A stretch of DNA of 43,343 nt, from the NCBI GenBank assembly GCA_024399195.1, contig JAKSHW010000003.1:1-43343 (forward strand). Direction: 5' to 3'. Both the position numbers and the translations under genes were made by a program. Below are positions 7,377 to 14,850 of the stretch, one piece after another (the stretch's first letter is position 1; the number at the start of each line of letters is the position of its first letter). Under the pieces are notes generated by a model. It had not been told where the DNA came from. It was given only the letters and a program-made list of their open reading frames with translations, and did no database searches. This DNA is from an archaeon (GTDB taxonomy: Archaea > Thermoplasmatota > Thermoplasmata > Methanomassiliicoccales > Methanomethylophilaceae).

Positions 7377-8459
7377 ATGGGTTTCCTAGACAGATTCAAG
7401 AAAGCACCGGCCCCTAAGCCCGAAGAGAGCAAACCCGAGCCTAAACCCGAAAGACCGAAGACCGGGACAGTTTCTTTCCTATGGGGACCTCAGGACCGCC
7501 GTCAGGCCGATCAGGAGGAATTGGAGGAACTTCAGAAGAAGCTGTCGGAGACCGCACAGAAGACCGTCGATCTCTACAAACCCGTGTTCCATTACAAGGA
7601 CGAGGGTAAATGGGAACCCGTGATGTTCGATGACCTCCCCTCCTACAGCGTCGGACTCCTCGCCATCATCGCTAAGTCGCCGTGTACCGTCGGTGGGATA
7701 CCCTCGGACATCGACACGAAGCTCTCCCTAAAGAAGGGAGGGAGTGAATCGCTCGCCGACGACCTCGCCGAATACGGATATGTCAGGAAAGGTGCGTACG
7801 AGGACCGTATCAATGCGATGAAGTATCCCGACCTCATCGAGGCCCTGGGTAAGAACGGAATCACCATATTCACCAACGACAAAGTGGAAAGGGTCAAGGA
7901 GATAATGGAGAAGACCGAACCCGCGGTCCTCGATAAGATACTTAAATCCGTCCCTAAGCTCTACGTGGTCACCGACAAGGGAAAGGATTTCCTCACCGCA
8001 AATCCGTTTGCGTCCGACCTGTTCTCCGGCAAGGACGAATACGGCATCGACGTTAACCAGGCCGCGAAGCTCATCGAGCTCGATAAAGGCATGTCGCTCT
8101 TCGAATCCTGCCGTAAGGCCTACATGGACCTCATGACCGCCCATTGGGCCCTCAAGGAATACAAGGAGTATTTCGAGTACAGCAAGCGTCTCGCCTATCT
8201 GGAGATGAGGAACCATCCCAAAGAGGCCGCGTTCGCCATGGCCCATGTGATCAACGGCAACAACGTCTACAACTACCGCAAACTTCTGTGGGAGACACCC
8301 CTGCAACTGGTCTATCAACAGTCATCCATCACCATCGAGGACATGATCCGCTACGTGGGTCAGGAGATGGACATGGGGATGTATCCGAAACGTACCAAAA
8401 GGGACCAGGTCGCACCCGTTTTCAAGAAATCCCTCGGAAAGATAAAGAAGGTCAGATGA
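7377..8459 (+). CDS. Hypothetical cytoplasmic protein with charged N-terminal tail
   Basis: A 360-residue protein. After the start MGFLDRFKK comes a Pro-, Lys- and Glu-rich linker of about 25 residues (PKPEESKPEPKPERPK), then a mostly helical globular region. Residues about 85-150 and 150-210 could be small winged-helix or SAP-like modules (YPDLIEALGKNGI; LKSVPKLYVVTDKGKDF), but this is a weak match. ATG 7377 is chosen over an in-frame TTG at 7362 because a TATA-like AGTATATCTA lies about 30 bases before it. An amphipathic N-terminus plus a flexible linker would suit membrane or partner tethering. Its function is unknown. Confidence 0.75.
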   Translation: MGFLDRFKKAPAPKPEESKPEPKPERPKTGTVSFLWGPQDRRQADQEELEELQKKLSETAQKTVDLYKPVFHYKDEGKWEPVMFDDLPSYSVGLLAIIAKSPCTVGGIPSDIDTKLSLKKGGSESLADDLAEYGYVRKGAYEDRINAMKYPDLIEALGKNGITIFTNDKVERVKEIMEKTEPAVLDKILKSVPKLYVVTDKGKDFLTANPFASDLFSGKDEYGIDVNQAAKLIELDKGMSLFESCRKAYMDLMTAHWALKEYKEYFEYSKRLAYLEMRNHPKEAAFAMAHVINGNNVYNYRKLLWETPLQLVYQQSSITIEDMIRYVGQEMDMGMYPKRTKRDQVAPVFKKSLGKIKKVR

Positions 8460-8465
8460 CCGAGA

Positions 8466-8484
8466 GGGGGAACGATCCCCCTTT
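8466..8484. terminator. Bidirectional terminator between convergent genes
   Basis: GGGGGA (8466-8471) pairs with TCCCCC (8476-8481) around an ACGA loop and is followed by TTT on the plus strand. It lies between the stop at 8459 and the convergent stop at 8490. Confidence 0.65.
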
Positions 8485-8489
8485 CGGCC

Positions 8490-9470
8490 TTAAAGCAGTT
8501 TCTTGATCTTCAGATTGTGGAACCTTTGGGTCTCCTTGTCCCCGGCGGCCAAGGCCACGAGCTCGGAGAGATGCAGCACAGGTATCCCATCCGGGACCTT
8601 GTCATAGAACATAACGCAGTTGGGACATCCCACGACGACCGCGTCCACGCCCTCCATCTCCTTCTGCCTTTTTTCCATGATCTTCCCACAGACGTCCTTA
8701 GCCTTGCGTCCGCAGCATCCGTATGGGTTGCCGATCGTCTTCGCACCTGTGGCCCTGACGACGGCCTCCATGGCATCCGCATAGGGCTCTGCACTGCAAC
8801 CGGGCTGCACGGCCACTGTGAGGTCACATCCGGGAAGGTCCTCTATGGCGTTTATGAACCTGGAAAGGAAGGTGGAGATATGGGGTGCGTAGATGCCCGA
8901 ACGGTCGAGCTCGTTGCAGCATCCCCCGCATAGGGTGACGACCTCCTTCCCGTTGGAGGAGAACATCAGCCTCTCCTTGTAGGAATCCCTCTCGGAATCG
9001 TCCATGGACCTTACAAGGGGAGGGTTCATGCAGCAGGTGTTGCAGGGAAGTTCCATGTTACCGATATCCAAAGCGTTGAGGGCCACGGCCGTCGCGTATT
9101 TCAGAAAAGGCACCCTGCAGCTGACGATGCATCCGGGCATGACATAGACGTCCTCTCCGACAGGTTGTTCCGGAAGGTCGCAGTCGGGAACGGGGTCCAT
9201 GATGTAACCGCAACGGTAGAAGGATTCGGGGACCTGCAGGTCCTGTAACGAACATTTGGCCTGCAACATAACGGAACGGGGGTCGGTGTTCTCACAGATC
9301 CCGCTGCATTTCCCACAACCGATGCATGATTTGAGCTTGGAGAAATCACCGGACATCATGGTCAACGGATCGCAACCGCCTTCGGCGTACGAAGGGCATA
9401 CGGTCCTGCATCCGCCGCACCTGAGACATTTGGACATCAGGTTTTTAGTCTTCGCAGGCAGGTCTGACAT
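8490..9470 (-). CDS. HdrD/HdrB-like [4Fe-4S] and CCG-domain oxidoreductase subunit
   Basis: A 326-residue protein beginning MSDLPAKTK at 9470. It has two N-terminal [4Fe-4S] motifs of the CxxCxxCxxxC type (CLRCGGCRTVCP and CIGCGKCSGIC) and then two cysteine-rich CCG domains (PGCIVSC, CNTCC, CGGCC; then PGCSAEPY, YGCCGRK, CPNC). This is the layout of HdrD, GlpC and related heterodisulfide reductase subunits, where CCG cysteines bind the noncubane clusters that reduce disulfides. In Methanomassiliicoccales, HdrD-like proteins are proposed to work with an Fpo-like complex. No membrane or flavin partner is adjacent, so the substrate (CoM-S-S-CoB or another) remains inference. Confidence 0.85.
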   Translation of the reverse strand: MSDLPAKTKNLMSKCLRCGGCRTVCPSYAEGGCDPLTMMSGDFSKLKSCIGCGKCSGICENTDPRSVMLQAKCSLQDLQVPESFYRCGYIMDPVPDCDLPEQPVGEDVYVMPGCIVSCRVPFLKYATAVALNALDIGNMELPCNTCCMNPPLVRSMDDSERDSYKERLMFSSNGKEVVTLCGGCCNELDRSGIYAPHISTFLSRFINAIEDLPGCDLTVAVQPGCSAEPYADAMEAVVRATGAKTIGNPYGCCGRKAKDVCGKIMEKRQKEMEGVDAVVVGCPNCVMFYDKVPDGIPVLHLSELVALAAGDKETQRFHNLKIKKLL

Positions 9471-9502
9471 AGACCTGCGAACCCCTACGCGTATATGACG
9501 GT

Positions 9503-10876
9503 TCAGATGGAGCGGTAACCCCTGTACTCGGACAGGAAACCGTATCCTTCCCCGATGACGGAACCGTCCGCGGAGGTCTTTTTCCAGAACGTATCGAAAA
9601 TCTCCTTCACACTGGGTTTTTCCTTTTCCAGATATTGAAGGAATTCCATGCATGGAGGTGCGAGAACCTCTTCCGAGTCCTTTCCGAGTTTTTTCGTACC
9701 ATTGCCGGGCAACAGGGAACGTGGTCCGTTCTCGTCACGGCCCTGCAGGACATAGAGTGTATCATGGTCGTTTCCGGTATTTCCGATACCGTATCCGAGG
9801 ACGTCCCTTTCATAGAGGGCGACGGTGGAGATCAGGCCTCCTCCGTCGCACAGGTCCAACACACGGTTGTAGCAGACGACAAGTTCCATCGAGGAGAACA
9901 TCGTGCAGAATTCGTAGTCGCCGGTGGAGTCCATGAAACCCGCGACAGGTCCGTGACCGTATCTCGGGACCAACCCTTTCACAATTGCATCGACCTTTCC
10001 CATACCGCGTGATATCGAACCTACGACAGGTCCTTCCTTCCTCCAGGTGCCGTCGGGAAGGGAGACGTACCATGAACCGTCTCCATGGTCGTATTCGGGG
10101 ATGTACTTTCCGTCCTTGTCGGTCTTTATGTTCATCCCGTACATGCCTGAACAGCATTTATGCAGGCCGAAGGCGTCTATCGCGGCCTGTACCTGTACGG
10201 AACCCGATGCGGAACATACCCATACGTCGATACCGCTTCCGTGGAGAACCTTCCACAGTTCCTTCACATTCTCGGTGACCGTAATGCCGTCGGTCCATGA
10301 TGCGGTGACGACTCCCAGCATCGAATCTATCTCTGCGGGACTGGTCCTCTCCGTCTTCACAGTGGGGACGTCCCTGTAATGGACATGGGACGCATATGCG
10401 AGTCTGTACACCTGGTCCTCGGTCATGCCGGTGAACCAGTAGAGCAACCAGACCGAGGACATGGGTTCCCCGGAATTGACAAGGGAGAACATGGCCCTCA
10501 TCTTGACGGCGAACTCCGACCACCAGGGATCGTTCCTGATGATGGACATCCTTTCCTCGGGGATCATCTCCCCGTCGAAGGGACCGTATTCGTCGTAAAG
10601 GTGCGAATACGCTTCGGAGACGTCCTTCACCCATGCCCCGTAGTCCTGCATGACGCCTATGTCCTTGGAGACGACCTTCGGGAACTCCGAAGGGGTCATG
10701 GCGAACGCCATCGTGTGGAGCTGCCATACCGCGAGCTGATGCTCTATGTCGAAAACAGAGGTCGTGTTGTCGAAATCCGACACGACGTATTGGCCATCCT
10801 TACCTTCGAAGCTATCTATAAGTCCGTTGACGGCCTCTTTTACCTCGGGGGCCCAGCAAGGATGTTCCAAATGCAT
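9503..10876 (-). CDS. HAD-superfamily phosphatase (phosphoserine phosphatase-like)
   Basis: A 457-residue protein with HAD motif I SDFDNTTS (Asp34 nucleophile, Asp36 acid/base), motif II VCSASGS, a motif III Lys near GMGKVDAI and motif IV FMDSTGDYEF. The long helical cap between motifs I and II and the size resemble the PF12710-type family that includes phosphorylcholine phosphatases. No signal peptide is seen, so it acts in the cytoplasm. The start at 10876 has a Shine-Dalgarno GAGGTG 5 bases upstream. It follows a small membrane protein gene by 38 bases on the same strand, suggesting co-transcription, and is divergent from the ABC exporter. The substrate is unknown. Confidence 0.83.
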   Translation of the reverse strand: MHLEHPCWAPEVKEAVNGLIDSFEGKDGQYVVSDFDNTTSVFDIEHQLAVWQLHTMAFAMTPSEFPKVVSKDIGVMQDYGAWVKDVSEAYSHLYDEYGPFDGEMIPEERMSIIRNDPWWSEFAVKMRAMFSLVNSGEPMSSVWLLYWFTGMTEDQVYRLAYASHVHYRDVPTVKTERTSPAEIDSMLGVVTASWTDGITVTENVKELWKVLHGSGIDVWVCSASGSVQVQAAIDAFGLHKCCSGMYGMNIKTDKDGKYIPEYDHGDGSWYVSLPDGTWRKEGPVVGSISRGMGKVDAIVKGLVPRYGHGPVAGFMDSTGDYEFCTMFSSMELVVCYNRVLDLCDGGGLISTVALYERDVLGYGIGNTGNDHDTLYVLQGRDENGPRSLLPGNGTKKLGKDSEEVLAPPCMEFLQYLEKEKPSVKEIFDTFWKKTSADGSVIGEGYGFLSEYRGYRSI

Positions 10877-10914
10877 AGGGACACCTCATTCAGAACGCCG
10901 TTTAAACGTTTCCC

Positions 10915-11316
10915 TTAACGCAGATAGTAATCCCTTACCGAGGGCAGGAGGAGCAATGCGAACGCCGTCACGGCGAGGGCGGTGTAAAGAAGGTCTACGA
11001 TTAACGAGTCGGTCCCGAAGAACACGATGCAACCTACCAGGTCAAGGGCACAGACGACCATAACCGCCAGATACCCGGTCTTCGAATGTCCGCACATGAA
11101 ATACGAGGCCGTCAGCACCGTCACGGTGCAGGACATGCAGAACACCAGGCCTGCAATGAGCCCCGGGTCGTCGGAATCGAGGTATCCGAACTCATGGGGG
11201 TACTTACACATGATGCATGTGTACGTCAACGTGGTCAATGCCAGTATCACGGCCATCGCCATTGCATAGTTCGCCGCCATAGGCCTGTGGTCCAATGGGT
11301 CCATCGTACCCATCAT
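10915..11316 (-). CDS. Small four-helix membrane protein, unknown
   Basis: A protein of about 130 residues with four hydrophobic segments (roughly residues 15-37, 50-68, 80-98 and 105-125) and short polar loops, so it is an integral membrane protein. Methionines at positions 1, 2 and 5 (11316, 11313, 11304) could each be the start. A minus-strand TATA-like TTCTATATCC at about 11327-11336 places transcription near 11304-11310, so the shorter starts are plausible. It lies between the HAD phosphatase and a divergent ABC exporter. No family recognised. Confidence 0.7.
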   Translation of the reverse strand: MMGTMDPLDHRPMAANYAMAMAVILALTTLTYTCIMCKYPHEFGYLDSDDPGLIAGLVFCMSCTVTVLTASYFMCGHSKTGYLAVMVVCALDLVGCIVFFGTDSLIVDLLYTALAVTAFALLLLPSVRDYYLR

Positions 11317-11353
11317 ATACTGGTCGGATATAGAACCCTCGGAGTGTTCGACG

Positions 11354-13066
11354 TTGGACCGCCATCTGAAAGAGCAGATATTTCGTTACAAATGGAGCAT
11401 TGCGGCGATATTGTTCTCGCATCTCCTGTCCACCGTGTCCCTCGTCGGCATAATATTCTGTGCACGTACCGTCATCATGGCGGACCCGGAGGGGACGGGT
11501 TCCCTTTTCCTGAACGAGACCGTGGGGACCATGGCGGTCCTTGTCGCCGTGAGCGCATCGAGCACCTACGCGAGGTGTCTGCTGTCGGACAGGATTTCCT
11601 ACAACGTTGTCAGGGACCTGCGTTCCGAGTTCTACATGAAGCTTCTGTCGGCCGGTTCCCCCGACGACCTGGTGGACGACCGCGATTCGTTCCAGGTAAT
11701 GTTCGTGACGCAGATCAACCTGATACAGAAGTTCGTCTTCCAGATGCTGAACGTCCACATCGGGTTCCCCGTGGTGTTCGCCGTGCTGTTCGTCGGCACA
11801 TACTATCTCGACCCGTATCTGATCCTGGATTCGCTGCTCCTTCTGATCGCGGTCTGTATCGTATCCTATCTCATGTACAGGAAGGGCCTGGCATACAAAG
11901 ACATGCAGTTCAAGACCATGACCGCCCTCTACGGAAAATACGTCTCGACGGTCCGGGGGGCGCGCACGATGCGTTTCATCGGGGACTACGACGGAGAGAA
12001 GGACTCCTTCGCGGTCGCCAACAATGCACATGGAAGAGCTAACGCCACGATGAACTACGGCACTTACTTCTACCCGGCCCTGGTGACCGTCCTCGTCAAC
12101 ATGCTCGTGGTGTCGGCCTACGTCTACATGGGGATCGCCTTCAACGAGGAGGCGCAGTACATTGACGACGTCGTCATCGCCTTCCAGCTCTTCCCGCTTT
12201 ACACGATGTGCATGTCCACCGTCCCCCTGGTGACCTTATCCTATCCTGCGGTAAGGCTCGGATGGGACTCCATCCGCGACATGCTCGACACGGAGGCCCC
12301 CGTCCGTACCGGAACCCCCTTCCCTAGGAACGGCGACGGCCCTGAGGTCGAGCTCGAACATGTGTCACACCATGCCTCGGACGAAATGGTCGGTATCGAG
12401 GACATCTCCCTGAAGGTCCGCAAAGGAGAGGTGTTGATGGTCATAGGGACCACGTTCAGCGGAAAAGGGACCGTAGGCCGCATCATCGCGAACGTGACCG
12501 AACCTTGCGGCGGATCGGTCAGATACAGAGGTATCGAACATACCGACCTGGATCCCCGTTCCTTGAAGGACCACATCGCCTACGTCGGTGCAAGGTCCAC
12601 TTTCTTCAAGATGGACCTCAGAAGCAACATAGATCCTCTCGGAAGGCTCGGGGAGAAGGAGCTCGAGCATCTCATGCACATCACCGATGTTGACCGTATC
12701 GAGGAAAGACACAAAGACCTCGACATAGGGTCCCTCGGGCCCAACATGTCGGACGGTGAGACGCAGAGGGTCTCGTTCTGCAGGGCCCTGGCGAAGGATG
12801 CGGACATCTACGTGTTCGATTCGGCGGTCCATTCCATCGATCTCGGCAGTCGCTTGAAACTCATGGGGAACGTCCTGTCGTATCTGGAAGGAAAGACCGT
12901 GGTCATCGTCACGCACGACACGATGTTCGGACCCATGGCGGACAGGATCGTGTTCATCGAGGACGGAAGACTGGTCGCCGAAGGCACCCATGAAGAGCTT
13001 ATGGAGGACCACGCACCTTACAGGAGGCTCCACGACCTGGAGAACCGCAAGGGGGTTTCCCGTTGA
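11354..13066 (+). CDS. ABC exporter half-transporter with degenerate ATP site (subunit 1)
   Basis: A 570-residue fusion of a six-helix type IV exporter membrane domain (about 1-320) and an ATPase domain. The Walker A motif reads GTTFSGKGT, with Gly where Ser or Thr should follow the Lys (about 363-371). Walker B reads IYVFDSA, with Ser in place of the catalytic Glu. The Q-loop Gln is absent (AYVGARS). The signature MSDGETQR (about 465) and switch His (IVTHD, about 519) are intact. The start is TTG, supported by GGAGTG 7 bases upstream and the lack of a better codon. It overlaps the partner gene by 4 bases. I infer a heterodimeric exporter; the cargo is unknown. Confidence 0.88.
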   Translation: MDRHLKEQIFRYKWSIAAILFSHLLSTVSLVGIIFCARTVIMADPEGTGSLFLNETVGTMAVLVAVSASSTYARCLLSDRISYNVVRDLRSEFYMKLLSAGSPDDLVDDRDSFQVMFVTQINLIQKFVFQMLNVHIGFPVVFAVLFVGTYYLDPYLILDSLLLLIAVCIVSYLMYRKGLAYKDMQFKTMTALYGKYVSTVRGARTMRFIGDYDGEKDSFAVANNAHGRANATMNYGTYFYPALVTVLVNMLVVSAYVYMGIAFNEEAQYIDDVVIAFQLFPLYTMCMSTVPLVTLSYPAVRLGWDSIRDMLDTEAPVRTGTPFPRNGDGPEVELEHVSHHASDEMVGIEDISLKVRKGEVLMVIGTTFSGKGTVGRIIANVTEPCGGSVRYRGIEHTDLDPRSLKDHIAYVGARSTFFKMDLRSNIDPLGRLGEKELEHLMHITDVDRIEERHKDLDIGSLGPNMSDGETQRVSFCRALAKDADIYVFDSAVHSIDLGSRLKLMGNVLSYLEGKTVVIVTHDTMFGPMADRIVFIEDGRLVAEGTHEELMEDHAPYRRLHDLENRKGVSR

Positions 13067-14850
13067 ACGGTATCCGCGACCTCATCGACCGTACTCTTTC
13101 CAGGTTCACCCCCGAGGACAGAAAGGCCATGTGGATTTCGATATCGCTCCTAGTCATAAGCTCCCTGTTCACTGCCTTCATCCCCTTCGTGGCAGGTGGA
13201 TTCATAGATTTCCTCAGGGAGACCGCCGGCTCCGGAGGACTGATGCAGGTCCAGACCCTGATACTCTATTCCATAGTCTTGATATCGTTACCTGTCCTGG
13301 GGTATGTTACAAGGATCCATGCCGAACGCGACCTCATCAGGACCTGTGCGAACTTCTTCAGGCCCACAAGGGCGAAGATACACGAAGTGCTTCTCAGAAT
13401 CCCGTTGGCCGAGCTGGAGACCAGATACGCAGGAAGCATAACCTCCCGTCTCTCCAACGACATGGTCAACGTCCAGACGCTGTACACGAAGACGTTCATC
13501 GGCCTCCTGGTGAACCTTTCGATGACGTCCATAGTCGGGGTGATCCTCGTGTTCACATGCCCCAGGCTCGCATGGATGGCGGTCCTCGTGATACCGGCGA
13601 TCGTATATGTCACCGTGACCCAGATAAAGAAGGCCGACGAGGCGTACATGATGCAGAAGGTCTACCTCACCGACATGAACGCCTTGATGATGGAGGCCGT
13701 CGACGCCCACCGCACCATAAAGGCCGAGAACATGGAGGGGCTTCTCAGAGACGGGTTCGACGACTACAACAGGGAGTACACCGAGGTTTCGATAGAGGCG
13801 GGAAAGAGGTACGCCCGCATAGAACCGTCGACCTTCCTCATCGGATACGCCCTCTATATCGTCACCGCCTGCGTAGGTACCGCCCTGGTGTTCGAGAAAG
13901 ACCTGTCCCTCGGAATGTTCATCGCGTTCCTGTCATACTTCGGAATGATGTCCGGTCCCATGAAGTTCGTCTGTACGTCGCTGAGCGACCTCAACAACCA
14001 GCTGCAGTCGTTGGACAGGATATACGAGCTGTTGGACAGCGACACCGAGGACATCGTGGAGGATTCCGGAAAACTCGATGGGTCTGCCATGGAGGGAAAG
14101 GTCGTCTTCGAAGACGTCTGCTATTCCCACAAAGGGGTCAGGGCAGTGGACGGCATCTCGTTCACCGCCGAGGCGGGTCGTTTCACAACGGTCATCGGCC
14201 CCTCGGGCTCTGGCAAGAGCACCTTGTTCAATCTCGTGACGAGGTTCTATCCGCCCGACCGGGGAAGGATCACGGTGGACGGTATCGATATCTCCACGGT
14301 ATCGAGGTCCGAACTGTCCTCGTGCATGGGGATCGTACTTCAGGACCCTTGGATCTTCGACGGGACCGTGATCGAGAACATAATGTACGGTTCCGGAGAC
14401 CGCACGAGGGAGGATGTCGACTCGCTTCTGTCCGAGATCGGTTTCGACACCTTCTTCGGATCCTTCCCCAAGGGTCTCGACACGGTCATCGGAAAAGGCG
14501 GGATAGAACTGCCGTCCGCCGAGAAGAAGATGATCGCCCTCGCAAGGCTATGCCTGAAGAACCCCCGTATAATAGTCTTGGACGAGGCCTTCTCCGGGAT
14601 CGACGCCCTAACCACCGACATGATGTTCAGGAACCTCGGAAGACGGTTCGAGGGTTGCACGGTCATCAACTTCACCTACGACATCAGACATGCGGTCATC
14701 AGCGACAGGATAGTGTTCATGGACGAAGGCAGGATCGTAGAGACGGGTACCCATGAAGGACTTATGGCCTTGGACGGGAAATACGCCCGCATGTACAGGG
14801 AGTCCTTCCGCCGACCGGTGTCAGATGAACCTTCCCGTCAACGTACCTGA
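13063..14850 (+). CDS. ABC exporter half-transporter with intact ATP site (subunit 2)
   Basis: A 595-residue partner of the preceding gene: membrane domain about 1-330, then an ATPase with canonical Walker A GPSGSGKST (about 379-387), Q-loop VLQDPW and Walker B IIVLDEA. Its signature is degenerate (LPSAEKK at about 482 instead of LSGGQ), and the switch His is Tyr539 (NFTYDI). Combined with subunit 1, the site made by this Walker pair and the MSDGE signature is the working one, as in TM287/288-type exporters. The start is TTG 13063 sharing bases with the previous stop (TTGA), preceded by GGGGG. Its 3' end overlaps the convergent uvrA-like gene by 30 bases. Confidence 0.88.
   Translation: MNGIRDLIDRTLSRFTPEDRKAMWISISLLVISSLFTAFIPFVAGGFIDFLRETAGSGGLMQVQTLILYSIVLISLPVLGYVTRIHAERDLIRTCANFFRPTRAKIHEVLLRIPLAELETRYAGSITSRLSNDMVNVQTLYTKTFIGLLVNLSMTSIVGVILVFTCPRLAWMAVLVIPAIVYVTVTQIKKADEAYMMQKVYLTDMNALMMEAVDAHRTIKAENMEGLLRDGFDDYNREYTEVSIEAGKRYARIEPSTFLIGYALYIVTACVGTALVFEKDLSLGMFIAFLSYFGMMSGPMKFVCTSLSDLNNQLQSLDRIYELLDSDTEDIVEDSGKLDGSAMEGKVVFEDVCYSHKGVRAVDGISFTAEAGRFTTVIGPSGSGKSTLFNLVTRFYPPDRGRITVDGIDISTVSRSELSSCMGIVLQDPWIFDGTVIENIMYGSGDRTREDVDSLLSEIGFDTFFGSFPKGLDTVIGKGGIELPSAEKKMIALARLCLKNPRIIVLDEAFSGIDALTTDMMFRNLGRRFEGCTVINFTYDIRHAVISDRIVFMDEGRIVETGTHEGLMALDGKYARMYRESFRRPVSDEPSRQRT

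Noticed and set aside
12990-14756. 588-codon frame overlapping the second ABC gene
   Set aside because: Arg-, His- and Gly-rich shifted-frame translation of the ABC exporter subunit; no start signal and no motif.
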